From positions 569,001 through 633,000 of the forward strand of contig NC_003071.7 of the NCBI RefSeq assembly GCF_000001735.4: a DNA stretch of 64,000 bases, written 5' to 3'. A program made the position numbers and the translations under genes. Positions 10,951 to 21,392 of the stretch are shown piece after piece. Every line of letters starts with the position of its first letter. Within the stretch, counting starts at the first letter, position 1. The notes beneath the pieces were generated by a model. The model made no database searches. It was not told the DNA's origin and saw only the letters and a program-made list of their open reading frames with translations. The stretch comes from Arabidopsis thaliana. Its lineage: Eukaryota > Streptophyta > Magnoliopsida > Brassicales > Brassicaceae.

Positions 10951-11949
10951 GATCTCTAATTATTCTTTTCCTCCATTCTAATGTCCAAAATCCTCTCAAT
11001 CAGCTCGACTCTCTTGTTAAGATCTTCAAGGATTGTCAAAATCCTGTCAAGCTTCTCGCTATCAGATATTTTGTTATTGATTTTGTTTTGACCTACTTCT
11101 TCAAGGGCAGCACAAACATCAACGCATCTTGTATTCCATTCAGTTTTCTTCAATCTGTAGCCCATATTAACAAGTCCCAAAATATGTTGGAATTCTGTGT
11201 CGTCTGTGTGGAAATCAGGAACTAAAGACTTGAAGTCTTCTGGGTTTCCAATAATTGTATTCACCTCCATCTGCGAAGATACAATAACATTACAAATTTT
11301 GAGAAAGCAGAACTTCAAATCTAAAAACCATTTAAAGAATTCTGTAAATAGACAAAAGCTTACCTCAGAAACATCATTTACAAGGTTTACGATCTTGAAA
11401 AACTCTGGAGTAGTAGTGCTTTTTCACTTCAATATCAATGGATATTCAGATTGGAATTCCTTATCTTTAACTCCATATGCTGCACCAAATGCTGGAACTG
11501 CGCTCAACACCCATATTGTTAGCGCTAGTCCAAATCCTCTCAAATCATATTTCTCTTTTGCCCAAGTTTTCTCGTCCATTCTCAGAATTGAATTTGATAG
11601 AACACTGAATGCTTCTTTACCCCACGGTTGGGCTGTGTACATCTCAAAATCAGAAGCATGTTGCAATCTTGGCAAAGGTATCTTCTCTTTTCCATATGGT
11701 GTCAAAAGAATTCCTTCAGTCAACACTACTGCAGCAAGACACAACTTTTCTTCATCTTCAACAGCAGGTTCACCTTCCTTAGGTTTTAAAAACAATCGAT
11801 CTTCGAGATCACCAAGAGTATAGGATCCTTTACTAGCCCAAAAGTATGGTTCTTTTACAGGATCTTTCCCCTTTCGTCGAAGTTCCCTATGAACAGGTTC
11901 ACATTGAATTCCTGTATGAACAAAAGACAGTGTAGAGACTATTATTACA

Positions 11950-12707
11950 GGTTTTATAGTAAATACTTTAAAAACGATTGTAAATCATGTTTAACACTTT
12001 TAAAAGCTTTTAAAATCCCTTATAAATCATTCAATGCCACTAACTTATGGTTTTAAAAACGATTGTAAACCATGCAGACACTTTTAAAATCCCTTGTAAA
12101 TCATTATATGACACTTACTTATGCTTTAAAAACGATTGTAAATCATATTTAACCCTTCTAAAAGCTTTTAAAATCTCTTGTAAATAATTCTATTCAACTT
12201 ACTTATGCTTAAAAAACGATTGCTAATCATGTTTAACCCTTAGAAAAGATTTTAAAATCCCTTGTAAATATTCTATGCCACTTACTTATGTTTTTAAAAT
12301 CGATTGTAAACTATGCAAACACTTCTAAAATCCCTTGTAAATCGTTTTAAGACACTTACTTATGCTTTTAAAATCCCTTGTAAACGTGTTTAACACTTCT
12401 TTAAGCTTTTAAAATCCCTTGTAAATTATTCTATGCTAGTTACTTATGCCTAAAAACGGTTGTAAACCATGCATACCTTTTTTAAAATCCCGTGTAAATC
12501 ATTATCTGCCACTAACTTATGCTTCTTAAACGATTGTTAATGAAGTAAACCCCTTTTAAAAGCTTTTAAAATCCCTTGTAAATTATCTATGACACTTACT
12601 TATGTTTTAAAAACGATTGTAAACTACGCAAACAGTTATGCAAATGCCTTGTAAATCATTCTACGACAGTTAATTAAGCTTTAAAAACGATTGTAAAACT
12701 TTATTAC
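11950..12707. repeat. Motif array filling intron 1 of the ULP1-like gene
   Basis: This is the cleanest copy of the element's motif array. Units of roughly 80-90 bp alternate a TTTTAAAATCCCTTGTAAATC-like part with a TTTAAAAACGATTGTAAATC-like part, linked by variants of atgccacttacttatgc. It lies wholly between the two DUF1985 coding exons. The array therefore has to be transcribed and spliced out if the gene is expressed. Confidence 0.85.
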
Positions 12708-13204
12708 CTGTTGTGAGATAGAACTCTCTCAAGGAGAAACGGATAGGTTGAGAATCAACTCTAAACCAAAGAGTTGATCCTTTTGTTTTCACTCTCTGCT
12801 GCATGAGATAGTGAAAGATTTTTCCAGAAAATCTAATTCCCTTCTTAGCCTTCATTTTTAGTCCCAATTCAACTAGAGGACCAAGAAACGAACTTCTAAT
12901 CTTCTGAAATTAACACTCGCCTAAAGCTTCCTCTACTTTACTAACTAAATTCCAATCCGAGTATTGTTGAACGGTTCCCAGTGCAATAGATTCCTCACCT
13001 TCTTTGTAGATTTGTTCAGGCAATATAAGGATTTCGCTCTCTGAATCCATCTGCAAAACATGTTATGAAACAGCGTCAGATCTACTATAAAATTGACTAT
13101 AAAATCGATTATAAAAACGGTTACCGGCGGATCTATCGATATCTCTGGGGATTGTTTGCGTCGTAGAGAAATGATCTGAATCCTTCAGCGAAGAACAGGT
13201 TTAT

Positions 13205-13395
13205 CGGAGAGGAAATTCATCGGCGATTTTGGGGTTTCTCAGAAAGAAAATTCGTCGGCGATTTTGAGTGAAATCGGAGAGGAAATTCGTTGGCGATTTT
13301 GAGTGAAATCGGAGAGGGAATTCGTCGGCGATTTTGAGTGAAATCGGAGAGGAAATTCGCCGGCGAGATTGAGTGAAATCGGAGATGAAAATCGG
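13205..13395. repeat. 35-bp tandem repeat, four to five copies
   Basis: The unit contains ggagaggaaattcgtcggcg followed by attttgagtgaaatc. Copies are spaced by exactly 35 bp (aaatcgg at 13271, 13306, 13341 and 13376), with a diverged first copy near 13201-13260. The tract lies just upstream of the ULP1-like gene start on the minus strand, so it falls in the promoter or 5' UTR. Because 35 is not a multiple of three, the open frames across it on the minus strand shift frame at each repeat; they are unlikely to be genes. Confidence 0.85.
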
Positions 13396-13616
13396 AGAGG
13401 AAAACGAAGAAGTTTGTGCCGAAGAAGTTTGTGAAACCAACGTGAAACCTAATCATTCAGAGGGTAAGACAGTCATTTGGCATATTAGAAGGGGTAGTTT
13501 TAAAAATGGACTTCAGGAAAGGGCACTTTTACAAAAGGTTATTAGAATAATGGCAGTTTTGCAAATCTCCCTTAAGACAAAGATGCTCATGTACCAATAC
13601 TCTAAGGGGGAAACGT

Positions 13617-14275
13617 AAAAAAATGTGTAAACTTTCAAATTTAGAACAAAAAAAAAGTGTAAAATATTATTTAAATCACAAAGTTTAGTTTAATTTTTTG
13701 CTAAAATGGTTAAGTTTCTTTGACTTGGCCATTTTTTCTTCTATAATTTAGGAAAGAATAATTTCCAAATATAAAAAAAAACTTTATTTATTAAATTAAA
13801 TATCTGAAATTTCAAAATCTATATTATGGTAAATATATTTAATAGTATATATTTGTAATTTTATTATTTTTAATTTATTGTATTTTTTATTAGTTGTATA
13901 TTGTTATTTTTTAGTATATATATATATATATATATTGTTTGTAATATATTAAATTGTTGACATATCTCAGCGATGGGGTATCTCTTATGAGTACAAAAGG
14001 CCAACAGTACGATTATCCTAGGAAGCATTTTCCATTTATTTTCTATTAAAACTACGTTGTTTGGTAAACTCCAAAACAAAATCGTTTTAATTTAACGGAG
14101 AATTGTAAAGGAAAGTTATCCCCGTTAACGGAAATTTAACGACTTGCCGAAAATGGCAAAGTTGATAAAACTTCACTTTTTTTGCAAAAAGTCAAACTAA
14201 ACCGTATGATTTAAATGACATTTTGAAAAGTTCATGCTTTTTTGTCTCAAATTTAAAAGTTTATGCATTTTTCGA
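13617..14275. mobile_element. Non-autonomous DNA transposon with ~125-bp terminal inverted repeats
   Basis: The left arm (about 13617-13740) and the reverse complement of the right arm (about 14150-14275) align over some 125 bp with modest divergence. Shared blocks include cgtaaaaaaatgygtaaact, caaatttagaaca/caaatttgagaca, atttaaatca, gtttagttt, and ggccatttt/tgccatttt at the inner end. The interior of about 400 bp is AT-rich, has a (TA)n run at 13917-13934 and shows no coding capacity. Long inverted ends with no transposase suggest a MULE-derived or foldback-type element. Target duplications could not be recognised. It abuts the right end of the large MULE. Confidence 0.75.
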
Positions 14276-15097
14276 TATTTTTTTTTATATTTATCATCAT
14301 ACATAAGTTTTAAACTTTTAATGCTCTTTTTCTTTTTCCTTGTATTTTATTTGTTATATTTTTGGCTGTTTTCATGTAGTGTGGAAGAAAAGCCAGAAGT
14401 GAACATCTTCACTATCGAATCTGTAGTCAATCTTTGAAAATTTTTAAGGAACCATTATAGGAAGCGTACTAATCTATAAATTTGTGGTCTTTGGGGACTG
14501 AGAAATCGATATATAGAAAACCTTTCTAATGAAGCAAATATTATATTTTGACCTTACAAAGTCATAATCTTTGAATTCTTTTGGTCAAATGAGTTGAACA
14601 ATATTTTCACACCCATAAAAAATAAGTTAATGTAATGGATTCTTAACAAAAAATTGACTATAGTTGGCCAAAAGGAATTCTTTTGTTGAAGACCAAAAGG
14701 AATTTAGCTACCAAATATATATATTTTTTAATTAAACCAAAAATCTCTAAAAGGTATAACATAATCAACAGAGTATCCACAAAGCAAATCACAGAATAAA
14801 GATGTAACACAAATTATTAATCTATGTTGCTCATTTAAATTGCTTGAGACATGTTTTTTCAAGAACTCATTATTTCTGAAACACTACAAAAAGATTTTTC
14901 ATTTTTCTGAGACAGTATATGTTCTGTCTAGTATCTTTAATGTCTGAATCTGAATCATAAACTGAGATAAAAAAAATGGAAGAAGAAAACGAAGAAACAA
15001 ATTATTATCTGAAAACTATTTACATTGTATCTCAAAAGTATGAAAATCACTCCCTACAAAATGTATCATAGTGTCTCTGATATTGTTCCTCTTTCTT
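14276..15097. other. Intergenic, 3' side of PSKR1
   Basis: This AT-rich spacer contains homopolymer runs and no convincing coding frame. The part next to 15098 is expected to include the PSKR1 3' UTR. A short open frame at 14234-14437 is hydrophobic low-complexity sequence starting inside the neighbouring transposon arm and is not treated as a gene. Confidence 0.6.
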
Positions 15098-18000
15098 CTA
15101 GACATCATCAAGCCAAGAGACTAACTGTTGAGTCGTTGGCCTCTGTTTCGGGTTTTCGCTTAAACATAAACAAGCAATCTCGAGAACCCGAAACATCTCT
15201 TTATCATTCTCTTTACTGTATATTAACGGATCGAAAACCTCGCTTGCTCGACTCTCATGCTTCATCTTGACGACCCACGAGATCAGATCCCTACACCCTT
15301 TCGGTTTACACATATCCACCGGTCTTTTATCGGTTAAAAGCTCGAGAAGCACAACTCCGAAACTATACACATCGCCTTTGTAAGTAGCAACCGAAGCTTG
15401 CCCGTATTCCGGAGGAATGTAACCTAAAGTTCCAACCAAATCAGTACTTACATGCGTCTCGTAAGGACTCATCAGCCTTGCGAGTCCGAAATCCGCTAAA
15501 TGAGAGTTGAAATTCTCGTCGAGAAGAATATTACTCGATTTAATATCGCGGTGTAAGATATGAGGATCACACCCTTCATGCAAGTAAAGTAACCCTTTTG
15601 CAGCACCTTGAGCGATTCTAAGACGTGTTTTCCACTTCAACAACGCTGGACCGTCGTTACGCTCGTGTAGCCAATAGTCTAAGCTTCCGTTTTCCATATA
15701 CGAGTAGATTAAAAGCCGGTCGTTTTTGTAGAAACAGAATCCTCGGAGAAGAACAAGATTTGGATGCTGTGCTCTTGAGAGTGTTTCAACTTCTGCTTCG
15801 AATTCTCTTTCGATTTGACCGCAATCACCGGATAACTTCTTGATCGCAACTTTCTTACCGTCTGGTAACGTTGCTTTGTAAACCATACCAAACCCGCCAC
15901 AGCCAATGATGTTAGCTTGATCAAAACTATTTGTTGAGTCCAAAAGGTCATCATAAGAGAGCTCTTTATCATTGCTCTGAAACAAAACCACAAGCTTAGA
16001 TCCAATCTCTCCGAGTTCTTTACGATTCATGCTCTCGGATTCTTCTATCTCCGGATCAACTTCTCCTGACCGTCTACGAGCACGCAACACAATCAACGAG
16101 AGAAGAGTCAAAAGAAAAACCGAACCAAACGCTATCCCAATCGCCATTCCAATGTCACCTCCTCTGCTTCTTCTTGACCGTTTGATCAATGCACTCTCAG
16201 TACCTTCAGAACAGGGGAATCTGTGTTCCCCGCAGAGATGGTTACTCTCAAAGCTCGAGTTTGGAAACGTCTGAAACTGACCACCGGAAGGTATTACTCC
16301 CGAGAGATTGTTATAAGCAACACTGAACTTCGACAGAAACGAGAGCTGTTGCAGAGAAACCGGGATCGAACCCGAAAGACGGTTATTAGAGAGATCAAGA
16401 GCTTCCAAGCTCGTCATACCAGAAAGCGAGCTAGGTATTGATCCAGATAATGCATTCCATTTCAAATCAAACACATGAAGCTTCTTCAGATTACCAAACT
16501 CCTCCCAAATAGGTCCAGAGAGATTGTTATGACCAAGCTCAATCGTTGGCGGGAACCCGAAAATCTGATTGTATTGCAACGCTCTCGCGCTCTCGTTTCT
16601 TTTCATAAAGAACGGGAAATCAGGAGATGGCTCATTGACTGAGATATTACGGCTAGTGAGACTCTCTAACTTAGTTAAGCTCTTAGGGATCTCTCCTGTA
16701 AACGAGTTGTTAGATAAATCCAAGTAGAACAGAGCCTTGAAGTCACCAATCCAGCTCGGGATAGCGCCGGTTAAACGGTTCCAAGAAAGATCCAACAACT
16801 GAAGTTCATTACTCGAGCTTAACCACCTCGGCATCGAACCAGTAAGCCTACAATTCGCCACTACAAGCACCTTAAGCTTCTCGAAATGAAGACTTGAATC
16901 ATCGGGTAAAGCCTCTCCATGGAAATTCAATGTAAGAACCAAAGTCGTCAAGTTCTTGCAATGCTGAAGTATCCCAAGCGCTGAAGAGATATTAGCCAAA
17001 CTCGAATTCGATAACGAGAAGTAAGATAAGCTCTCGAAGTTCTTGAAACTCTCTGGTACTTGTCCATGGAAGGTGTTCCTCGCGAGGTTAACGTTCTTTA
17101 ACCGCTTGCAATCCGGTAGATTCTCAGGTAACCTCCCATTGAATCTATTGGTACCTAAATCAAGAGAGTTCAAAGCAATCATCGCCGTACAATTCAACAT
17201 CAAACGACCCGATAAAGAATTGTTCCTCAAGTTAAGCAGATTCAAACTCGGTGAATTCGCCAACGATTTAGGTATTCCTCCAATGAATCCATTGGTCTGA
17301 CCTAAGAAAAACTTTAACTGAGGCAATTCGTCGAACACATCAGGGATTTCACCGGAAAACAAATTCCAAGAAACATCAAGACGAACAAGACTTGAGAGAT
17401 TCCTAATCTCACGACTCAACGAACCAGAGAGACGATTCTCTTGAATCCCTAAAAGATTCAATCTTTTGAGATGAAACAAATCCTCAGGGATGTTACCAGT
17501 AAGATCGTTCATACCAAGACAGAGATGCTCAAGCAAGACACATTTCCCAAACCCGGAAGTGAAGTTTCCGGCGAAGTAGTTCACCGCAAGTTTCACAACC
17601 CTAATTTGAGTAGAGTTATGGCAGATATGAGACGGAAGCGACCCATTGAATTTATTTGAAGAAAGATCAAAACTTTGCAGAGCTGGGAGATTTATACTTG
17701 TTGGGATTCCGCCGGAGAGATCATTAGAGCTCAAATCAAGAGTTTGTAGATTCTTCAAGTTGAAAATCGAAAGAGGGATCGAATCTTTGATGAAGTTTCG
17801 AGAGAGATTAAGAACCCTAATCTCATCTAGCTTCCCGAGAGATTCAGACAACTTCCCCGACAGCTTTTTGTTCCCAAGCTCCAATCTAATAACTCTTCCG
17901 GTGTTGTTTGAATTGCAGGTGATTCCGGTCCAGTTGCAGCAGTCTGTAGAAGAAGAAGAATTGATCCAACCATCTGGTTTTGGTTCGAGATGTGCTATGA

Positions 18001-18124
18001 AGTCACGTAAGGCTTCGAGGTCATGTGGATGGCACCTGGAGGTGGTCTGAGATTCCGAGGAATAGAAGAAACATAGTAACTCTGTGAGGAAGATGACGAT
18101 CACACAAAAACGATGAACACGCAT
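15098..18124 (-). CDS. PSKR1: Phytosulfokine receptor 1, LRR receptor kinase
   Basis: This single uninterrupted frame of 1008 codons encodes a complete LRR receptor-like kinase. Residues 1-25 form a signal peptide (FCVIVIFLTELLCFFYSSES). An N-terminal cysteine pair (DCCNWTGITC) precedes about 21 leucine-rich repeats, interrupted near residues 500-540 by a non-LRR island (SVNEPSPDFPFFMKRNESAR) that in this family binds the sulfated peptide phytosulfokine. A transmembrane helix (MAIGIAFGSVFLLTLLSLIV) lies near 660-680. The kinase has the glycine loop IIGCGGFGMVYK, the lysine in VAIKKL, the catalytic loop HRDIKSSNILLDE, DFGLARL and GYIPPEYGQ, so it should be active. It acts at the plasma membrane with SERK/BAK1-type co-receptors to promote growth and damp immunity. 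Length and sequence match the Arabidopsis protein as I remember it (At2g02220). Confidence 0.97.
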   Translation of the reverse strand: MRVHRFCVIVIFLTELLCFFYSSESQTTSRCHPHDLEALRDFIAHLEPKPDGWINSSSSTDCCNWTGITCNSNNTGRVIRLELGNKKLSGKLSESLGKLDEIRVLNLSRNFIKDSIPLSIFNLKNLQTLDLSSNDLSGGIPTSINLPALQSFDLSSNKFNGSLPSHICHNSTQIRVVKLAVNYFAGNFTSGFGKCVLLEHLCLGMNDLTGNIPEDLFHLKRLNLLGIQENRLSGSLSREIRNLSSLVRLDVSWNLFSGEIPDVFDELPQLKFFLGQTNGFIGGIPKSLANSPSLNLLNLRNNSLSGRLMLNCTAMIALNSLDLGTNRFNGRLPENLPDCKRLKNVNLARNTFHGQVPESFKNFESLSYFSLSNSSLANISSALGILQHCKNLTTLVLTLNFHGEALPDDSSLHFEKLKVLVVANCRLTGSMPRWLSSSNELQLLDLSWNRLTGAIPSWIGDFKALFYLDLSNNSFTGEIPKSLTKLESLTSRNISVNEPSPDFPFFMKRNESARALQYNQIFGFPPTIELGHNNLSGPIWEEFGNLKKLHVFDLKWNALSGSIPSSLSGMTSLEALDLSNNRLSGSIPVSLQQLSFLSKFSVAYNNLSGVIPSGGQFQTFPNSSFESNHLCGEHRFPCSEGTESALIKRSRRSRGGDIGMAIGIAFGSVFLLTLLSLIVLRARRRSGEVDPEIEESESMNRKELGEIGSKLVVLFQSNDKELSYDDLLDSTNSFDQANIIGCGGFGMVYKATLPDGKKVAIKKLSGDCGQIEREFEAEVETLSRAQHPNLVLLRGFCFYKNDRLLIYSYMENGSLDYWLHERNDGPALLKWKTRLRIAQGAAKGLLYLHEGCDPHILHRDIKSSNILLDENFNSHLADFGLARLMSPYETHVSTDLVGTLGYIPPEYGQASVATYKGDVYSFGVVLLELLTDKRPVDMCKPKGCRDLISWVVKMKHESRASEVFDPLIYSKENDKEMFRVLEIACLCLSENPKQRPTTQQLVSWLDDV

Positions 18125-21100
18125 TTCAAGAACAGAGGAAGAAGAAGAAGAATATAAAGGAAGAAACTTTGAGAGAAGAATTAAGATTCAACAAAAACCC
18201 TTGAGAAATCTGAGAGTATACGAAACGGGTTTTCTGATTATTGCCATTTTAGATGATGATCAATGAAGATGAAGAAGCAAGAGAGAGAAAAATGGCGACT
18301 TTTGACTTCAACACGCAACAGCAAGTAGTGGGTGTTGTTTTAATGCAAGCAAAATTCTAGAGAGAGATAGAAAGTGGAAGAGTTGTGTTTGGTCTTTTTT
18401 CTGATACAGAGCAAACAGTAAAAATCTTTAAATAAAGAAGAAGAAGAAATAAGAAGCTTTGAATAAATATTATTTTTCCAAATATTTTGTGAATTAATTT
18501 GTGTTTTTGGAAAATTTGTTATAGACAAATCTTTTCCGTGTTTTGTCAATTATAATTGAGTGTGTTTAGTCATATATGAAGTCTTAATCAATAACATTGA
18601 CTTAGGAAAGTCTTTCTCTAAATATTTTTTTTATTTTTTTGTCTAAATCTTTTACTTTGAATAGTTTGTCGTTCAACGGATAGGCAGAAGAAAATTTGGA
18701 ACGATTAATGAATAATGAATGATGAAAGTGATCGAATTTAGAAAAATATATGCAAAATTATGTGACTATAAATGTTTCTTTATGGTTTTTTGCCGATTAT
18801 TCTGCAAATGGTAGATTTATATTTTAGTAGTTTCTATGCAATAAAAAGGTAAAGGAGTAGCTTTTATTAATTATATTGATTTTATTTTGCAAATGGTTAA
18901 TTTTTATATTAAAATTTGATTATGGGTTAATTGAATAATAATTAAAGATGACCGGAGAAGAAGGGAGTGACCGGTTAGGTCAGCTTTGAGGATTTAAGAT
19001 GAGGACAAGAGAAAAGATAGAAGTCAAAGCACGGACGTTGACACCTTTGCATCTCTCTCTCTTCTCAACTACAATTTTTTTTTTTTTCTATTTACATTAA
19101 TTATTGACATTGTTTCTCTTTTTTCGCAAGTTGATAATGAATGAAAATAGACCTACTAGATATTCTTTAGTTTCCGATAAAAGCTTCGGAAAAAAATCTT
19201 GAGTTTTTTCCATAAAATCTTGAAATACTTCAAAGAGGAAGGTTATCAACTTAATTGTTGTATTTGTTGGTTAAAAGAATCTAATATAGGAGCTATTTTT
19301 TTTTAGCTATTTACATGTCCAAATCAATACGTTATAATTCCAATCAAATTACTAATATTAATTTCATATGACCGGACTTGTATAACTTGAAGTTTATAAT
19401 ATCACTATACAATAACTTGACTTCTAATTTAGAAGTATAACTATAAAAGTGTAACGTATGTGAGTTGTAGACGATAAAAAAATAAAAGAACGGTTATATA
19501 TAAACTATTTTATATTTTATATAAAAGAAACTAAAAAATAGTCGGTATAGGAACATAAATTTCATTGCTTTTTTCTTCAGTTTTTTTATCACCAATTTTC
19601 ATTGCTAAAGGATTATTTTTTGTCGTTAATACTTTTTTCTTTTAAAAACGACAAATTTAGGATGCGTTAATATTACTTTTATATGTAACGCTATCCTAAA
19701 TTTTGTCGATAGAATCCGTTATTAATTAATTGGAAAGAATCGAAAAAAAAAAATTAATCTTGGCAGTTAAAAAATGGATTCTCTTATACCTTTGTAGTAA
19801 TATACACGTTATAGATTGTTCGAAAAAAAGAAAAGGATAATAGATTGTCATTTTAACAAAATAAAACCAAAAAGTCTCACATTTTCTTGCCATGATTTAT
19901 TTCTTAAAGAAAAATAGGCTGTTTACACAACTTTCTTTGATGGTTTACTTGATTTATAAGTAAATGAGGACAATATGGGTGAATGGTGAATTGAACATAG
20001 ACATAAAAGACTATATTGCTTAATAAACTAATTAGCCTACATTCAAAGTTGGTTTACCATATAAGAAATCACTTATATAGTTTTCCTAGTGTGTGCATGA
20101 TCTTTCATAAAGAGATTAAATATTGTTTTACGTGGAAAAGTTAAGATACGATTCCATGTTAATAATAAAATATTAATGTCGATATCTATAATGAAGGAGA
20201 CAGTCAAAGCATGTGACATCGACTATTCAACTCTATAATTAATCTTCAATACCATGTGGCTCGTAATGGCTTCGATATAATCGGCTTTCGTTAGTCTTTT
20301 ATAGGTTCTTTTTTTCTTCTGAAAATTGACTTACTAAGTTTTATAGTTTATTATAGCTAATTTTGATATATATGATATTACAAATAGTGTGACTTTGATT
20401 GGTAATAAACTAATAATACTCTTGCTGGTTGTTGCTAACATACAACGATTTTTTTTGGTAAAAAAGTATAAATTAGAATGTAAATAAAGATGACTGATAT
20501 TTACCCTTTCTAATATTTTCCTACCTTTCCCGTATGTCTCTAAAACTCCTAAAATATACTACGATCCTAACTACTAAATTTATAGGAAAAATACCCAAAA
20601 TAGAAAAAAACTTTGTAGTTTGACCCAAAAAAACATTGCAGTTTAAATAGAAAAACGAAACAAATGTGAAAGATAATATTTGAAAATGAAATAAAAAAAT
20701 GCTCTTGCTTTGTTACACAACACAATTCACAATCTTTCAGAGTTTAAAAGCTCAACTATTTCTATTCACTAAAAACCCAAGGTTGTTGTTTTCGTAATGT
20801 GTGCAACAAAGCCCATAGTATAGTTTTTCTTAAAAGCCTTCGAAGTTAGATTAGAACTGACCCAGTTTTACTTGCTTGGGTTTGTTGTATTCACATCACA
20901 AAAAGCCTTGATCTTTTCTGTTTTCTCAACAAATCAAAATAACCATATACACTTTGTTCACAAATCACAAGAGATCATTCAGCTACACGATGTCTTCTTT
21001 TTCCAGGCGTGATCTAGAAGATGGTAGTTACTAGGTAGGAATATAAACGTTTTAGACATTTAACTGAGCGAATGTGTGAATCATGGACAAATGGTTTCAG

Positions 21101-21392
21101 CTACAGGGCATGACTAAGCAAAAGAGTGTTGAACCAAGACTCAAGATGACATGTATGGATGTGGAAACAGGAAACAGAAGAAAGATAGTCACAATGGTGA
21201 AATGAATGGGAAACATAAGAATCATGAACCATCTTTCTTCTTGCTATTCAGACATTAGTACACAAGATAGAGAATTATCAACTTCTCTGCTATTTCATAT
21301 CAAGAACTCCAAACTGTAAGTAAACTCGAGACATTAGAAGACATGTTTTTAAAACTGTGTTTCATACTTCAAAATACACAATTTGATCAAAA
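18125..21392. other. Intergenic region between PSKR1 5' side and PP2-B1
   Basis: About 3.2 kb of AT-rich DNA without a convincing gene. The first 200-400 bp, with GAA/CTT-rich tracts, is the likely PSKR1 5' UTR and promoter on the minus strand. A short hairpin lies at 19649-19708 (separate entry). The 20700-21390 part has no long frame on either strand; its end may hold the PP2-B1 3' UTR. Confidence 0.6.
19649..19708. repeat. Short near-perfect hairpin
   Basis: The left arm cgacaaatttaggatgcgtta (19649-19669) pairs with taacgctatcctaaattttg plus tcg (19686-19708), leaving a 16-nt loop. Two one-base bulges are the only irregularities. It could be a tiny MITE remnant, a transcribed hairpin or chance. 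No flanking target duplication was recognised. Confidence 0.7.

Larger units (their letters stand above)
8381..13050 (-). pseudogene. DUF1985-ULP1-like protein of the MULE, peptidase residues lost, nonsense codons
   Basis: The start is at 13050 (MDSESEILILPEQIY). DUF1985 spans 13050-12708 (FLGPLVELGLKMKAKKG, LWFRVDSQPIRFSLREF) and, after a 796-bp intron full of motif repeats, 11911-11350 (KEPYFWASKGSYTLGDLEDR, LCLAAVVLTEGILLTPYG). A coiled-coil exon (11318-10956) and short Lys/Glu-rich exons (about 10950-9700) follow. The C-terminus is a C48/ULP1 fold: 9064-8642 (LAPFCIKGKCWVALLIHLEQ) and 8539-8381 (NEESGIYMLKFMECYS, stop at 8381). Family members have HW, D, Q and DCG at the catalytic positions; here these read CW, E, no Q, and ESG. 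In-frame stops occur after EALGEC (about 12910) and at a position where gene A has W (about 11423). It resembles a dead deSUMOylase-like accessory protein. Confidence 0.8.
1..13600 (+). mobile_element. Decayed Mutator-like element (VANDAL / ULP1-carrying MULE type), left end outside window
   Basis: The block is bounded on the left by the window edge and on the right approximately by the start of another transposon at about 13617. It contains a MURA-type transposase fragment on the plus strand and, on the minus strand, two DUF1985 genes (one ending in a ULP1-like peptidase) and a GRF zinc-finger gene. This combination is known from Arabidopsis VANDAL and Kaonashi-type MULEs. Almost all noncoding DNA inside it is made of degenerate TTTTAAAA and TTGTAAA motifs that stop abruptly outside the block. 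No terminal inverted repeat or 9-bp target duplication could be paired because the left end is missing, so the right boundary is approximate. Transposase and accessory genes carry internal stops, a frameshift and a deletion, so this copy looks non-autonomous. It could also be two adjacent or nested MULEs. Confidence 0.8.

Noticed and set aside
11197-11823. 208-codon plus-strand frame across 11.2-11.8 kb
   Set aside because: It is antisense to the DUF1985 and coiled-coil exons of the ULP1-like gene, which have clear family motifs and splice sites.
11950-12690. CRISPR-like regularly spaced repeats
   Set aside because: The units are degenerate, have no constant repeat/spacer structure, and lie in a plant transposon intron.
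13201-13456. Minus-strand frames with repeated FLSDF/SPTNFL motifs
   Set aside because: They translate a 35-bp tandem repeat in successive frames; the apparent protein repeat is a by-product of the DNA repeat upstream of the gene start.
17646-18050. Long plus-strand open frames opposite PSKR1 (also 15625-15843, 16029-16441, 17043-17300)
   Set aside because: They are antisense shadows of a 3-kb uninterrupted coding frame whose protein is fully recognised; their translations show no family resemblance.
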